In this document: in pieces, positions 35,444 through 45,900 of the stretch
Numbering within the stretch: the stretch's first letter is position 1
Layout of the letters: every line of letters starts with the position of its first letter
Origin: Pseudomonas citri
GTDB lineage: Bacteria; Pseudomonadota; Gammaproteobacteria; Pseudomonadales; Pseudomonadaceae
DNA: 64,000 nt
Assembly: GCF_025336485.1 (NCBI RefSeq)
Contig: NZ_JAODAB010000005.1
Span: 1-64,000, forward strand
Direction: 5' to 3'
Notes under the pieces: model-generated
Seen by the model: only the letters and a program-made list of their open reading frames with translations
What the model was told of the DNA's origin: nothing
Database searches by the model: none
Program-made: the position numbers and the translations under genes

Positions 35444-37069
35444 TCAGGGATACTTGCGCTTATCCGGCGCCGGCGGGAAGTACTGGTACAGCCAGGTCTC
35501 GCTCAAGGTCCGGTCCTTGGTTCGAATGAACAGGCGCATCTGCACCGGGTCCACGCGGTCGTCGGTTGGATACCAGTCGAAGGTGATGCGGTAGCCCTTG
35601 ATCTCATCCAGCACCAACACGTTGAAGTCCTTGACCTCGCCATGGGAGCAGGTGACCACGGGTTCGATGCCGGTACCTGGGGGCAGTTGATCGAGGCCGC
35701 CGCCGCTGAAGTCCACGGCGAATCGGCGTGCCCAGACCGTCGGATAATGTTCGCCTGGGGCCCAACCTTCGATGAAGCCGCCCATGCCGGAGCGAGTCGC
35801 ATCGACGTGCGCCAGGTCGGTGCTCACCGGTGGCAGGGCGCTCCAGTAGAGCTTGTAGCCATAGTTGAGCGAGTCACCGGCGGCGACGGGTTTCTTCGGT
35901 GTCCAGAACGCGACGATGTTATCCAGGGTTTCACCGGTCGTCGGGATCTCCAGCAGATCCACCGAGCCTTCGCCCCAGGCGGTGGTGGGTTCGACCCACA
36001 GGCTTGGGCGCTTGCTGTACCAGTCCACGGTGTCCTGGTAGCTGGAAAAATCATGGTCGGTCTGCACCAGGCCGAAGCCTTTCGGATCCTTGTCGGCGAA
36101 GGCATTGAACTGCAGGGTGGCCGGGTTGTTCAGCGGGCGGCATACCCACTCGCCGTTGCCGCGCCACATGGCCAGCCGGTCGGAATCGTGGATCTGTGGG
36201 TGAATGGTGTCGCACATGCGCCGCTCGACGGTGCCGCAACTGAACATGCTGGTCATCGGTGCGATGCCCAGTTGTTCGATGGCGGTACGGGCGTTGATAT
36301 GGGCGTCGACCTCCATTACCACGCGGGTCGGCTGGCAATCGATGTCAAAACGATAGGCGCCAGTGGCGCTGGGCGAATCGAGCAGGGCATAGACCACGAA
36401 GCGGGTGCTGTTCTTGTCCGGCGTCTCGAACCAGAATTTGGTGAAGTCGGGGAATTCTTCACGCTTCTTGGCGTAAGTGTCGATGGCCAGGCCGCGGGCG
36501 GACAGCCCGTATTGGCCGGTCGCGTCCACGGCGCGGAAGTAGCTGGCGCCCAGGAACGAAAGGATATCGTGCCGGTCCAGCTCCGGGGCCTTGAACACCC
36601 GGAAGCCTGCGAACCCCAGGTCACCGGTGAGCTGCGAAGTATTGACCGTGGTCTTCTCGTAGTTGAACAGCTCCGGGCGGAAGTGCACTTCACGGGCCAC
36701 CCGGCTTTTCGAGTCGACGCTGTACATGCGCACCGGCTGTTTGAAACCCATGCCGACATGGAAAAACTGCAAGTCCAATTGGCCGCCCAGTTGATTCCAC
36801 AGAGAGTGCTTGGCGTCGTATTGAATGGCGTTGAACTGCAATGGCGACATCATTGCCAGGGTGGGCGGCAGAACTTGCTTGGTGTCGACGTAGCGGCCTT
36901 TGGCAAGTTGCCGGGCCTGGTCTTTCAGGTCATTGAAGTCGAAGGGACGGGCGTCGCCGTCGGCAGTCTGGTCAGCAGCCCAGGCACGGGCGGCCATGAG
37001 CCCAGAGGCCGAAAGTCCGGTGTAGGCGGCGAAGGCCATGGAGGCCTTGAGCAGATTCCTGCGGTGCAT
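35444..37069 (-). CDS. opgD: Osmoregulated periplasmic glucan biosynthesis protein OpgD
   Basis: A 541-residue Tat-exported protein ([18 protein letters not shown]... ARAWA) of the OpgG/OpgD family, which shapes the branched beta-glucan backbone in the periplasm. Recognisable segments include [19 protein letters not shown] near the mature start, [11 protein letters not shown], and the C-terminal [15 protein letters not shown]. The start at 37069 puts the twin arginines right at the N-terminus; the frame upstream is non-homologous. Convergent with the Old Yellow Enzyme gene. Confidence 0.93.
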   Translation of the reverse strand: MHRRNLLKASMAFAAYTGLSASGLMAARAWAADQTADGDARPFDFNDLKDQARQLAKGRYVDTKQVLPPTLAMMSPLQFNAIQYDAKHSLWNQLGGQLDLQFFHVGMGFKQPVRMYSVDSKSRVAREVHFRPELFNYEKTTVNTSQLTGDLGFAGFRVFKAPELDRHDILSFLGASYFRAVDATGQYGLSARGLAIDTYAKKREEFPDFTKFWFETPDKNSTRFVVYALLDSPSATGAYRFDIDCQPTRVVMEVDAHINARTAIEQLGIAPMTSMFSCGTVERRMCDTIHPQIHDSDRLAMWRGNGEWVCRPLNNPATLQFNAFADKDPKGFGLVQTDHDFSSYQDTVDWYSKRPSLWVEPTTAWGEGSVDLLEIPTTGETLDNIVAFWTPKKPVAAGDSLNYGYKLYWSALPPVSTDLAHVDATRSGMGGFIEGWAPGEHYPTVWARRFAVDFSGGGLDQLPPGTGIEPVVTCSHGEVKDFNVLVLDEIKGYRITFDWYPTDDRVDPVQMRLFIRTKDRTLSETWLYQYFPPAPDKRKYP

Positions 37070-37404
37070 AAATACAACCTTTCTCGAAGCAATTCCGTGC
37101 CGTTCCTGGCAACAGAGATCAGTGGAGGAGTTCGGCCATGCCTTGCCAAACGCGACGAACGTAGAACAGATGCCTGAGAATTGGATCGGTTCACCGAGGC
37201 GCAAAATCATAGGGGAAATACACGCTTAAAGAGAAAGGAAAGCGTGGCTTGGTCAAATTTTCTTACAGATGTTTCTTTTTTTATCCCGATCATGACCTTT
37301 TTTGACTAATTACTCTAAAAATCTCTTTTCACGGGGGGAATCCTCCCTATTCTCTAGATGCGGATGGCGCTATCAGGTCAACTCGACGTACGGAAGGACA
37401 ACTC
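37070..37404. other. 335-base divergent intergenic region, AT-rich
   Basis: Lies between opgD (minus) and a 61-residue gene (plus). It has long T-runs (37272-37282, 37298-37303) and a GGGGGG/CCTCCC stretch near 37334-37346. A TTGACT at 37302-37307 has no matching -10 at standard spacing. Promoters for both directions must lie here, but I could not identify them with confidence. Confidence 0.5.
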
Positions 37405-37590
37405 ATGACAAAAATACAGGGCATTACCCAAATGCTAGGGATCTTTCCAGGCATGGCCAACCCGCGCCGGACACGTCGGCTCAGCCTGGAAGAAATGAGA
37501 CTGGTCGAGCGCTATCGAGAGTTGTCGGAGAACGATCGGATCGCCATGCGCTACCTGGTGGATGCGATGCGCAGTGTTTCGCGGTTTTGA
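37405..37590 (+). CDS. Small conserved basic protein
   Basis: A 61-residue protein. The middle is strongly basic (NPRRTRRLSLEEMRLVERYREL) and the last half is predicted helical, ending ENDRIAMRYLVDAMRSV. GGAAGGACAACTC precedes the ATG, an excellent ribosome-binding site, which is the main reason to call it real. The pattern of a helical hairpin after RR-rich start suggests a small DNA- or protein-binding factor; I recall near-identical proteins in other Pseudomonas but no function. Confidence 0.65.
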   Translation: MTKIQGITQMLGIFPGMANPRRTRRLSLEEMRLVERYRELSENDRIAMRYLVDAMRSVSRF

Positions 37591-37708
37591 AGATGGGGTT
37601 TACTGCTTTTCAGGCGAAAATTTTGGCTATTTCCTTGCAGCAGGCTGAGTTATTCCATCGGCCGAAGCGAATAGGCTTACGATCAGCGGCGATTGCAGGT
37701 TTTGAAGC

Positions 37709-37741
37709 GAGGTATTACCTTCTTTCAAAAAGTAATACCTC
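37709..37741. promoter_or_regulatory. Inverted repeat upstream of the toxin-antitoxin module, likely operator
   Basis: GAGGTATTAC (37709-37718) and GTAATACCTC (37732-37741) are perfect 10-bp arms 13 bases apart, ending 13 bases before the antitoxin ATG and overlapping the AAAGGAG site. Placement fits autorepression by an AbrB-type antitoxin. Confidence 0.65.
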
Positions 37742-37754
37742 AAAGGAGAGCGTT

Positions 37755-38000
37755 ATGGCGACGACTATGACCAGTAAGGGACAAGTCACCATCCCTAAAC
37801 CTATTCGCGATGCGCTGCACTTGATGCCCGGAAGCGCGGTTGAATTCAGCGTCAATGCGCAAGGTGAAGTGGTGCTGCATTCAGGTAAGGCTCGAGCAGT
37901 CCAAAAAAAGGTCCATGACCGTTTTGAGGCCGTACGCGGCAAGGCGGATATCAAATGGCGCACTGACGATCTTATGTTGCTGCTACGTGGTGAAGATTGA
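37755..38000 (+). CDS. AbrB/MazE-fold antitoxin (VapB-like)
   Basis: An 81-residue protein with an N-terminal SpoVT-AbrB swapped-hairpin domain (MTSKGQVTIPKPIRDALHLMPGSAVEF) and a C-terminal toxin-binding tail (RFEAVRGKADIKWRTDDLMLLLRGED). The ATG at 37755 follows AAAGGAGAGCGTT. The stop overlaps the toxin start (TGATG), typical for coupled antitoxin-toxin synthesis. It should neutralise the PIN toxin and repress the module through the inverted repeat upstream. Confidence 0.9.
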   Translation: MATTMTSKGQVTIPKPIRDALHLMPGSAVEFSVNAQGEVVLHSGKARAVQKKVHDRFEAVRGKADIKWRTDDLMLLLRGED

Positions 38001-38401
38001 TGATGCTGGTCGACACCAATGTTTTGATTGATGTCCTGGAAGATGATCCGGTTTGGGCTGATTGGTCGGTCCAACAGTTGCGTGCCCAATCTCAAGTCCA
38101 TGAACTGGTCATCAATCCGATTATCTATGCCGAACTGTCTCAGACATTCTCCACCTTCGAGGCTTTGGATGAAGTGGTCGAGGAGCTTGGGCTGCTCGTG
38201 CAAGAAGTGCCTCGACCTGCATTGTTTCTGGCTGGGAAAGCTTTCTTGCGCTATCGAAAGGCAGGAGGTGGAAAAAGTAACGTGCTGGCAGATTTCTTCA
38301 TAGGCGCCCACGCTGCGGTGAATCGCTTGCCTTTGCTTACCCGGGACGCCAGACGCTACCGAAATTATTTCCCTTCGGTCGAGTTGGTGGTGCCATCTTG
38401 A
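38000..38401 (+). CDS. PIN-domain ribonuclease toxin (VapC-like)
   Basis: A 133-residue PIN-domain protein. Acidic catalytic positions are visible in LVDTNVLIDVL, IIYAELSQ, and DFFIGAHAAV; RDARRYRNYFPSVELV ends the fold as in VapC toxins, which cut tRNA or rRNA. The ATG at 38000 overlaps the antitoxin stop by one base. An ATG at 38003 is an equally possible start. All residues expected for activity appear intact. Confidence 0.9.
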   Translation: MMLVDTNVLIDVLEDDPVWADWSVQQLRAQSQVHELVINPIIYAELSQTFSTFEALDEVVEELGLLVQEVPRPALFLAGKAFLRYRKAGGGKSNVLADFFIGAHAAVNRLPLLTRDARRYRNYFPSVELVVPS

Positions 38402-38455
38402 TAACTGGAATAGCCACGGCCAGATCTGTCGTCTGGCCGGGCTGATGAATGTGAC

Positions 38456-39880
38456 TCAATGCTTGAACATCACATGCCGCACCACCGTGTAGTCCTCCAA
38501 CCCATACATGGACATGTCCTTGCCATAGCCGGAACGTTTCTGGCCGCCGTGGGGCATTTCGCTGACCAGCATGAAGTGGGTGTTTACCCAGGTGCAGCCG
38601 TATTGCAGGCGTGCCGACAGGCGATGGGCGCGGCCGATGTCGGCGGTCCATACCGATGAGGCCAGGCCGTAGTCCGAATCGTTGGCCCAGGCCAGCACTT
38701 GTGCTTCATCGAGGAACGGCGTGACGGACACCACCGGTCCGAAGACTTCTCTGCGAACGATTTCGTCGTCCTGCTGGGCGTCGGCCAGGACCGTCGGCTC
38801 GAAGAAGAACCCGTTGCCTTCCACGGCCTTGCCGCCTGTGACCAGGCGGATGTGCGGCTGGGCGATGGCCCGTTCGACGAACCCGGCCACGCGGTCGCGA
38901 TGCTGGGCGGTGATCAGCGGGCCCATCTCGGTGTCGGGTGCGGTTTGCAGGCCGTACTTGATGCTGGCCACCGCCGCGCCGAGCTTCTCGACGAACCGGT
39001 CGTAGATACCTTGCTGGGCATAGATGCGGCAGGCGGCGGTGCAGTCCTGGCCGGCGTTGTAGAAGCCGAACGTGCGGATGCCTTCCACGGCTGCGTCGAT
39101 GTCGGCATCGTCGAAGATGATCACCGGGGCCTTGCCGCCCAGTTCCATATGGGTGCGCTTGACGCTGTCGGCGGTGCTGGAAATGATGTGCGAGCCGGTG
39201 GCGATGGAGCCGGTCAGCGACACCATGCGCACTTTCGGATGGGTGACCAGCGGCTGGCCAACGCTCGGCCCACGGCCGAAGATCACGTTGAGCACGCCAG
39301 CCGGGAAAATCTCCGACGCCAGTTCCGCCAGGCGCAGCGCCGTCAGCGGGGTCTGTTCCGATGGCTTGAGCACCACGGTATTGCCGGCGGCCAGGGCTGG
39401 GGCGATCTTCCAGGCAACCATCATCAGCGGGTAGTTCCACGGCGCGATGGAGGCGATGACCCCCACCGGATCGCGACGGACCATCGAGGTGTGCCCCGGC
39501 AGGTATTCACCGCCCGCCGAGCCCGTCATGCAGCGGCTGGCCCCGGCGAAAAAACGGAACACATCGGCAATGGCCGGGATCTCGTCGTTCAGCGCCGCGC
39601 TCAAGGGTTTGCCGCAGTTATCCGACTCCAGTTTCGCCAGCTCTTCGCCGTGGGCTTCGATGGCCTCGGCCAGCTTGAGCAGCAACAGGGAGCGGTCCTT
39701 TGGGCTGACTTGCGACCAGCTGTCGAAGGCGCTGTCGGCGGCGCGCACGGCCGCGTCGACCTGGGCTTCGCTGGCTTCGTTGATCTCCACCAGCACCCGT
39801 CCCAGCGCCGGGTTGAACACAGCTTGGCCAGGGCCCTCGCCCGTCACCAACTGGCCATTGATCAGCAGTTTGGTTTGCAT
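38456..39880 (-). CDS. patD: Gamma-aminobutyraldehyde dehydrogenase
   Basis: A 474-residue NAD+-dependent aldehyde dehydrogenase, the same length as E. coli PatD (YdcW). Catalytic E246 (MELGGKAP) and C280 ([10 protein letters not shown]) match the E. coli numbering. It oxidises 4-aminobutanal from putrescine to GABA. It is the last gene of an operon in the same order as E. coli ydcSTUV-patD. The ATG at 39880 is preferred: AGAGGA is 7-8 bases upstream, whereas ATG 39886 would touch that site. Confidence 0.9.
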   Translation of the reverse strand: MQTKLLINGQLVTGEGPGQAVFNPALGRVLVEINEASEAQVDAAVRAADSAFDSWSQVSPKDRSLLLLKLAEAIEAHGEELAKLESDNCGKPLSAALNDEIPAIADVFRFFAGASRCMTGSAGGEYLPGHTSMVRRDPVGVIASIAPWNYPLMMVAWKIAPALAAGNTVVLKPSEQTPLTALRLAELASEIFPAGVLNVIFGRGPSVGQPLVTHPKVRMVSLTGSIATGSHIISSTADSVKRTHMELGGKAPVIIFDDADIDAAVEGIRTFGFYNAGQDCTAACRIYAQQGIYDRFVEKLGAAVASIKYGLQTAPDTEMGPLITAQHRDRVAGFVERAIAQPHIRLVTGGKAVEGNGFFFEPTVLADAQQDDEIVRREVFGPVVSVTPFLDEAQVLAWANDSDYGLASSVWTADIGRAHRLSARLQYGCTWVNTHFMLVSEMPHGGQKRSGYGKDMSMYGLEDYTVVRHVMFKH

Positions 39881-39939
39881 GTCCATGTCCTCTTGATCTT
39901 GCTTGTGATTCTTTGTGGGGATTGGGTTCAGCCATTTAC

Positions 39940-40758
39940 TTATTTTGCGCCGCTGCCCGCCACGCTTTCGCCCCCGCGAGTCAGGTAATAGGCACCCAAT
40001 ATAGGCAACATCGTGACCAGCATCACCAGCATCGCCACGACGTTGGTCACCGGCACATCCCGGGGGCGGCTGAGCTGGTTGAGCAACCACAGCGGCAAGG
40101 TGCGTTCGTGGCCGGCGGTGAAGGTGGTAACAATGATTTCGTCGAACGACAGCGCGAACGCCAGCATCCCGCCGGCCAACAGCGCCGAGCCAAGGTTGGG
40201 CAGGATGATGTAGCGAAAGGTCTGCCAGCCGTCGGCGCCCAGGTCCATCGAGGCCTCGATCAGGCTGTGGGAGGTACGGCGCAGGCGCGCGATGACGTTG
40301 TTGTAGACGATCACCACGCAAAAGGTCGCGTGGCCGACGACGATGGTGAACAGCCCCGGCTCGATTCCCAGGACCTTGAAGGTCGCCAGCAAGGCGATGC
40401 CGGTGATGATCCCCGGCAGTGCGATGGGCAGGATCAGCATCAGCGAAATGCCCTGCTTGCCGAAGAAGTCGCGGCGGTACAGGGCGGCCGAGGCCAGCGT
40501 ACCGAGCACCAGGGCGATCAGTGTGGCGATGGCCGCGACCTGCAACGACAACCTGATCGCCTCCAGCACATCGGGGCGCGAAAAGGCGACGCTGAACCAC
40601 TTCAAGGTCAAGCCCTTGGGCGGAAAGCTGAACGCCGCGTCCTCGGTGTTGAACGCATAGAGAAAGATGATCAGGATCGGAAAGTGCAAGAACACCAACC
40701 CGCCCCACGCCGCGCAGCGCAAGCCCCACGAGGCTCGGTCTTGAGAGTCAGAGCGCAT
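39940..40758 (-). CDS. ydcV: Polyamine-type ABC transporter permease, second subunit (YdcV-like)
   Basis: A 272-residue inner-membrane permease with about six helices. The coupling motif for the ATPase is [22 protein letters not shown]. It belongs to the PotC/PotI class. It overlaps the preceding permease gene by 11 bases, so synthesis is coupled. Together with YdcU, YdcT and the binding protein it should import a polyamine such as putrescine. Confidence 0.88.
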   Translation of the reverse strand: MRSDSQDRASWGLRCAAWGGLVFLHFPILIIFLYAFNTEDAAFSFPPKGLTLKWFSVAFSRPDVLEAIRLSLQVAAIATLIALVLGTLASAALYRRDFFGKQGISLMLILPIALPGIITGIALLATFKVLGIEPGLFTIVVGHATFCVVIVYNNVIARLRRTSHSLIEASMDLGADGWQTFRYIILPNLGSALLAGGMLAFALSFDEIIVTTFTAGHERTLPLWLLNQLSRPRDVPVTNVVAMLVMLVTMLPILGAYYLTRGGESVAGSGAK

Positions 40759-41695
40759 CGAAAGCCCCCAGTCGCTTGACGATGGATAGATAGACGGCGA
40801 TCAGCACGATGGGCACCAGGGTAAACGCCGCCGCCATGGGAATGTTGCCGATAGCCCCTTGCTGGGCATACACCATGCTGCCGACGAAGTACCCCGGCGG
40901 GCCCACCAGTTGCGGCACGATGAAATCCCCCAGGGTCAGCGAGAAGGTGAAGATCGAGCCGGCGGCGATACCCGGGATCGACAGCGGCAGGATCACATTC
41001 ATGAAGGTCTGGCGGGGCTTGGCTCCCAGGTCCGCCGAGGCTTGCAGCAGCGACGGCGGCAGGCGTTCCAGGGAGGCCTGGATCGGCAGGATCATGAACG
41101 GCAGCCAGATGTAGACGAACACCAGGAAACGCCCCAGGTGCGACGTGGACAACGTGCTGCCACCGACGCCGGGAATGCCCAGCACCCATTGCAGTGCCGG
41201 CCCCAACCCCAGGTGCTGGACGAACCACTGCGCCACACCGCCCTTGGCCAGCAGCAACGTCCAGGCATAGGCCTTGACGATGTAGCTGGCCCACATCGGC
41301 AGCATGACCGCGATGTAGAAGAACGCCTTGGTCTTGCCGCTGGTGTAGCGTGCCATGTAGTAGGCAATCGGGAATGCGACGGTGGCGCTGGCGATGGAGA
41401 CTACGATGGCCATGCCCAGGGTGCGCAGGATGATGTCGAAGTTCGACGGTTGGAACAGTGCCGTGAAATTCGCCAGGGTCAGGTCTGGCGTGACCGCCAT
41501 GGTGAAGTCGTCGAAGGTGTAGAAACCCTGCCAGAGCAAGGTCAGCAGCGAACCCAGGTAGATCGCGCCGAACCATATCAGCGGCGGCACCAGCAGCAAC
41601 GACAGGTACAGGTTGGGCCGCCGGTACAGCAGGTTGGAAAAACGTCGCGACGGTGAGCCAGGGGGGGACGCCGAGGCGATGGCCTGTGTGTTCAT
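40748..41695 (-). CDS. ydcU: Polyamine-type ABC transporter permease, first subunit (YdcU-like)
   Basis: A 315-residue inner-membrane permease of the PotB/PotH class with an N-terminal cytoplasmic stretch and about six helices. The EAA-type loop is [25 protein letters not shown]. The start codon at 41695 lies one base after the ATPase stop. The substrate is assigned from operon order, not from the permease itself. Confidence 0.88.
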   Translation of the reverse strand: MNTQAIASASPPGSPSRRFSNLLYRRPNLYLSLLLVPPLIWFGAIYLGSLLTLLWQGFYTFDDFTMAVTPDLTLANFTALFQPSNFDIILRTLGMAIVVSIASATVAFPIAYYMARYTSGKTKAFFYIAVMLPMWASYIVKAYAWTLLLAKGGVAQWFVQHLGLGPALQWVLGIPGVGGSTLSTSHLGRFLVFVYIWLPFMILPIQASLERLPPSLLQASADLGAKPRQTFMNVILPLSIPGIAAGSIFTFSLTLGDFIVPQLVGPPGYFVGSMVYAQQGAIGNIPMAAAFTLVPIVLIAVYLSIVKRLGAFDAL

Positions 41696-41696
41696 G

Positions 41697-42734
41697 TCAC
41701 GCCTCGCCTGCCACGCTGTCGTGCAGTGGGATCATCGCTTCCCGGGCCCAGCGCACGCTCAACTGCTGGCCGGTCTGGTGTGGGGGGCTACTGTCGTTCC
41801 AGTGGGTGTTGGCCTGGCTGAGGTTCAGGGTCTGGCCGTTTTCCAGTTTCAACTCGTAGCGCGTGGCACTGCCTTGGTACTGGATGTCGTGGAGCAGGCC
41901 CCGCACTTCGATCTCATGGCCGGCCAGCGGACCTTCGGCGAAGCGCACGTGTTCCGGGCGGATCGAGAAGGGCTGTGGATAACCGCTCAATGCCCGGGCC
42001 AGGTCACCACGGATCACGTTGGAGGTGCCGACGAATTCGGCGACGAAGGTGGTGGCCGGTTTCATGTACAGGTTGCGTGGTGTGTCGACTTGTTCGATGC
42101 GCCCCTTGTTGAATACCGCCACGCGGTCGGACATCGACAGTGCTTCGGTCTGGTCGTGGGTGACGAAAATGAAGGTGATGCCCAGCTGCCGTTGCAGTTT
42201 CTTCAATTCGCCTTGCATTTGTTCGCGCAGCTTCAGGTCCAGGGCGCCCAGGGGTTCATCGAGCAGCAACACCCGCGGGCGATTGACCAGCGCGCGGGCC
42301 AGGGCCACGCGCTGGCGCTGGCCGCCGGAGAGCTGCACCGGTTTGCGTTCGCCGTAGCCGGCCAAGGCCACCATCTCCAGCGCCTCCTCGGCGCGCTTGA
42401 GGCGCTCGGTCTTGGGCACGCCCTTGACCTTCAGGCCGTAGGCCACGTTGTCGCGCACGTTCATGTGGGGGAAGAGGGCATAGTCCTGGAAGACGGTATT
42501 GACGTCCCGTTGATACGGCGCCAGGCCCGTGGCTTCTTCGCCATGGATGCGGATCGAACCGGCGTTGGGCTGCTCGAACCCGGCGATCAGCCGCAGGCAG
42601 GTGGTCTTGCCCGAACCGGAGGGCCCGAGCATGGAAAAGAACTCGCCGTCCTGGATGTCGATAGATACCCGGTCCACGGCCTTCACCTCGCCGAATTGAC
42701 GGGACACCTGGGTGAACTGGACTGCAAGTGGCAT
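41697..42734 (-). CDS. ydcT: Polyamine-type ABC transporter ATPase (YdcT/PotA-like)
   Basis: A 345-residue ATPase. Walker A is GPSGSGKTTC, the signature LSGGQRQRVALARAL, and Walker B LLLDEPLGALDLKLR, followed by the switch His in FVTHDQTEAL. A C-terminal TOBE domain (about 265-345) is typical of PotA/MalK-type transporters. The long palindrome upstream separates it from the binding-protein gene and may set the different expression levels of the two. Confidence 0.92.
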   Translation of the reverse strand: MPLAVQFTQVSRQFGEVKAVDRVSIDIQDGEFFSMLGPSGSGKTTCLRLIAGFEQPNAGSIRIHGEEATGLAPYQRDVNTVFQDYALFPHMNVRDNVAYGLKVKGVPKTERLKRAEEALEMVALAGYGERKPVQLSGGQRQRVALARALVNRPRVLLLDEPLGALDLKLREQMQGELKKLQRQLGITFIFVTHDQTEALSMSDRVAVFNKGRIEQVDTPRNLYMKPATTFVAEFVGTSNVIRGDLARALSGYPQPFSIRPEHVRFAEGPLAGHEIEVRGLLHDIQYQGSATRYELKLENGQTLNLSQANTHWNDSSPPHQTGQQLSVRWAREAMIPLHDSVAGEA

Positions 42735-42794
42735 GGCGCGTGGCTCCAGAAAGCATGAGTTCTATTGATGCATGGCTGGGTTGTCGGGCACGGA

Positions 42795-42849
42795 CTTGTG
42801 GCTTCATCCTGTGGGAGCAAGCTTTGCTCCCACAGGATGAAGCCACAAG
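42795..42849. repeat. Perfect 26-bp palindrome between binding-protein and ATPase genes
   Basis: Arms at 42795-42820 and 42824-42849 are perfect complements with a 3-base centre (GCT). The inner half is the GTGGGAGCAA core of the REP family; the outer half (CTTGTGGCTTCATCC) is not part of the other copies. In an operon this position (after the binding protein) is where a 3' hairpin commonly protects the upstream mRNA. Confidence 0.9.
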
Positions 42850-42889
42850 GACAGCGTTCACCTTCACTCACTGGGTAGTTGGGCGAACC

Positions 42890-44041
42890 TCAGCGCCCAC
42901 CCATGATCGCAATGTAGTCCTGGGTCCAGCGGCTGTACGGAACGAACTTGCCGCCCTCGGCCTGCGGGGTTTTCCAGAAGGCGATCTTGTCGAACTGGTC
43001 GAAGCCGTTGGTCTTGCAGCCTTCGGCACCCAGCAATTCGCTGCTCTTGCACGCCGCCGGCACCGCCGGCAATGAGCCGAACCAGGCCGCGACGTCACCC
43101 TGGACTTTCGGTTGCAGCGACCAGTCCATCCATTTATAGGCGCAGTTGGGGTGCTTGGCCTCGGCGTGGAGCATCGTGGTGTCGGCCCAGCCCGTGGCGC
43201 CTTCTTTCGGTATGGTCGAGGCGATCGGCTGTTTCTCGTTCATCAGGCCATTGACCTGATACGGCCAGGACCCGGAGGCCACCACGCCCTCGTTCTTGAA
43301 ATCACTCATCTGCACGGTGGTGTCGTGCCAGTAACGGTGGATCAGCGGTTGCTGGGCCCGCAGCAGCTCCAGCACGGCCTTGTACTGGGCTTCGTCGAGC
43401 TGGTACGGGTCCTTGATGCCCAGCTCGGGCTTGGCACTCTTGAGGTACAGCGCGGCGTCGGCGATATAGATCGGGCCGTCGTAGGCTTGCACGCGTCCCT
43501 TGTTGGGCTTGCCGTCGGGCAGGCTCTGGGCGTCGAACAGCACGCCCCAACTGGTGGGCGCTTTCTTGAATACGTCAGTGTTGTACATCAGCACATTCGG
43601 CCCCCATTGATAGGGACTGCCGTAGGTCTGCTGGTTGACCACGTACCAGGGCGCATCCTTGAGGCGCGGGTCGAGGTTCTTCCAGTTGGGGATCAGCGCG
43701 GTGTTGATCGGTTGCACACGCTTGCCGGCGATCAGGCGCAACGAGGCATCACCCGACGCGGTGACCAGGTCGTAACCGCCCTTGGCCATCAGGCTGACCA
43801 TTTCATCGGAGGTGGCGGCGGTCTTCACGTTGACCTTGCAGCCGGTCTCCTTTTCGAAACCCGTCACCCAGTCGTAGGCCTTGTCGCTCTCGCCGCGTTC
43901 GATGTAGCCCGGCCAGGCGACGATATCCAATTGGCCTTCGCCGGCACCCACGGCCTTGAGCGGTTCGGCGGCCTGCAGGCTGACGCTGGTCAGCAGCGCC
44001 GTGGTGATTGCACTGAGCAATACGGTCTTGTGCGCGTACAT
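42890..44041 (-). CDS. ydcS: Periplasmic polyamine-binding protein (YdcS-like)
   Basis: A 383-residue solute-binding protein with a Sec signal (MYAHKTVLLSAITTALLTSVSLQAA). Long stretches such as IVAWPGYIERGESDK and ATSDEMVSLMAKGGYDLVTA closely resemble E. coli YdcS, as does the C-terminal PYSRWTQDYIAIMGGR. The ATG at 44041 follows AGAGGGATTTCC. First gene of the ydcSTUV-patD-like operon, where it captures the substrate. E. coli YdcS has also been linked to polyhydroxybutyrate and DNA uptake, which is not testable here. Confidence 0.92.
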   Translation of the reverse strand: MYAHKTVLLSAITTALLTSVSLQAAEPLKAVGAGEGQLDIVAWPGYIERGESDKAYDWVTGFEKETGCKVNVKTAATSDEMVSLMAKGGYDLVTASGDASLRLIAGKRVQPINTALIPNWKNLDPRLKDAPWYVVNQQTYGSPYQWGPNVLMYNTDVFKKAPTSWGVLFDAQSLPDGKPNKGRVQAYDGPIYIADAALYLKSAKPELGIKDPYQLDEAQYKAVLELLRAQQPLIHRYWHDTTVQMSDFKNEGVVASGSWPYQVNGLMNEKQPIASTIPKEGATGWADTTMLHAEAKHPNCAYKWMDWSLQPKVQGDVAAWFGSLPAVPAACKSSELLGAEGCKTNGFDQFDKIAFWKTPQAEGGKFVPYSRWTQDYIAIMGGR

Positions 44042-44277
44042 GGAAATCCCTCTGGCTTTGATTAGGGGCGGGGTCATCCTGGACGGGCTGAACGCCGTGA
44101 ATGACCTGTTACTAGCGTAGTGCTGTTATCCACAGGCGTCAGGCAACATCTTGTGACGCTCTGGAAAGTGTTGGAGCAAGCCTTCCCCTGCTGGAAAAAT
44201 CATCCCGCTGCGCCATACAGGCCCGACGCCACCCTCGGCTATACTCCCCAGCATTTTCAAGGACCCGAGGTTTTACT

Positions 44278-45900
44278 GTGAAAAACTGGACGTTGCGCCA
44301 ACGCATCCTGGCGAGTTTTGCGGTGATCATCGCCATCATGCTGCTGATGGTGGTTGTCGCGTACTCACGGTTGCTCAAGATCCAGGACAGTGAGGAACGG
44401 GTTCGGGTCGATGCGGTGCCTGGGGTGTACTACAGCTCCATGATCCGCGGAGGCTGGGTCGACAGTTACGTCTTGACCCAGCAAATCGTCGGTCTCTCGG
44501 GGAACCGCGAGATCACCGCGGATGACAAGGCGCGCTACCAAGGCTTCGAGCAGCACCTGCGCGACGAAATGCAGAATTATCAAAAGCTGATCCAGAACCC
44601 GGCCGACCAGGCCTCTTTCGATGAGTTCGAAACCAATCACCAGGCGTTCAACCAGGCCATGGCGAAGGTTCTGGACCTGTATCAGCGCAAGGATTACGAA
44701 GGTGCGCGGCAGGTGTTGGAGAAAGAATTGACGCCAGCCTGGATCGGCGGCCGCACGCACCTGAACCACATCATCGAGCGCAATCGCGAGCTGGCGGAAG
44801 GGGCCACGCAGACCATCGACGATGCCGTGATGGCCGCCTATGTCGCCATGGGCCTGTCGTTCCTCGTCGCGCTGGTCATTGCCGCGCTCTGCGGGCTCTT
44901 GTTGATGCGGGCGATCATGGCGCCGATGAGTCGCATCGTGGACATCCTCGGGGTCATGCGCAGCGGCGACCTGAGCGGGCGCCTGGACCTGGCGCGCAAG
45001 GACGAGTTCGGTGCCGTGCAGACCGGCTTCAACGACATGATGGCCGAGCTGACGTCGCTGGTGTCCCAGGCCCAGCGCTCGTCGGTGCAGGTCACCACGT
45101 CGGTGACCGAGATCGCCGCCACTTCACGCCAGCAACAGGCCACGGCCACCGAAACCGCCGCCACCACCACCGAGATCGGCGCGACGTCCCGGGAAATCGC
45201 CGCCACCTCCCGGGACCTGGTGCGCACCATGACCGAAGTCTCCACCGCCGCCGACCAGGCCTCGGTGGCCGCCGGTTCCGGCCAGCAAGGGTTGGCGCGC
45301 ATGGAAGAAACCATGCATTCGGTGATGGGCGCCGCCGACCTGGTGAACGCCAAGCTGGCGATCCTCAACGAGAAGGCCGGCAATATCAATCAAGTGGTGG
45401 TGACCATCGTCAAGGTGGCTGACCAGACCAACCTGTTGTCACTCAATGCCGCCATCGAGGCCGAGAAGGCCGGTGAGTATGGGCGCGGTTTCGCCGTGGT
45501 TGCCACGCAGGTGCGGCGCCTGGCCGACCAGACCGCCGTCGCCACCTACGACATCGAGCAGATGGTGCGCGAGATCCAGTCGGCGGTGTCGGCCGGGGTG
45601 ATGGGCATGGACAAGTTCTCCGAAGAGGTACGCCGCGGCATGGCCGAGGTGCAGCAGATCGGCGAGCAACTGTCGCAGATCATCCATCAGGTCCAGGCGC
45701 TGGCGCCGCGGGTGTTGATGGTCAACGAAGGCATGCAGGCCCAGGCCACGGGGGCCGAGCAGATCAACCACGCGCTGGTCCAGCTGGGCGACGCCAGCAG
45801 CCAGACGGTCGAGTCCTTGCGCCAGGCCAGTTCGGCCATCGACGAACTGAGCCAGGTGGCCGTGGGGCTGCGTAGCGGCGTCTCGCGTTTCAAAGTCTGA
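44278..45900 (+). CDS. wspA: Wsp surface-sensing methyl-accepting receptor
   Basis: A 540-residue receptor. Membrane helix 1 (about 10-30), a four-helix-bundle periplasmic domain, membrane helix 2 (about 185-207), HAMP, then a signalling domain whose tip region contains [20 protein letters not shown] and [16 protein letters not shown]. The start is GTG at 44278, after CGAGG. It is the input of the Wsp system, which responds to surface contact or envelope stress and drives c-di-GMP synthesis. Its stop overlaps the next start by one base (TGATG). Confidence 0.95.
   Translation: MKNWTLRQRILASFAVIIAIMLLMVVVAYSRLLKIQDSEERVRVDAVPGVYYSSMIRGGWVDSYVLTQQIVGLSGNREITADDKARYQGFEQHLRDEMQNYQKLIQNPADQASFDEFETNHQAFNQAMAKVLDLYQRKDYEGARQVLEKELTPAWIGGRTHLNHIIERNRELAEGATQTIDDAVMAAYVAMGLSFLVALVIAALCGLLLMRAIMAPMSRIVDILGVMRSGDLSGRLDLARKDEFGAVQTGFNDMMAELTSLVSQAQRSSVQVTTSVTEIAATSRQQQATATETAATTTEIGATSREIAATSRDLVRTMTEVSTAADQASVAAGSGQQGLARMEETMHSVMGAADLVNAKLAILNEKAGNINQVVVTIVKVADQTNLLSLNAAIEAEKAGEYGRGFAVVATQVRRLADQTAVATYDIEQMVREIQSAVSAGVMGMDKFSEEVRRGMAEVQQIGEQLSQIIHQVQALAPRVLMVNEGMQAQATGAEQINHALVQLGDASSQTVESLRQASSAIDELSQVAVGLRSGVSRFKV

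Noticed and set aside
38456..40729. Apparent fusion of an extra 280 residues to the aldehyde dehydrogenase
   Set aside because: The extension is the out-of-frame shadow of the YdcV permease gene; the enzyme aligns in full from the ATG at 39880.
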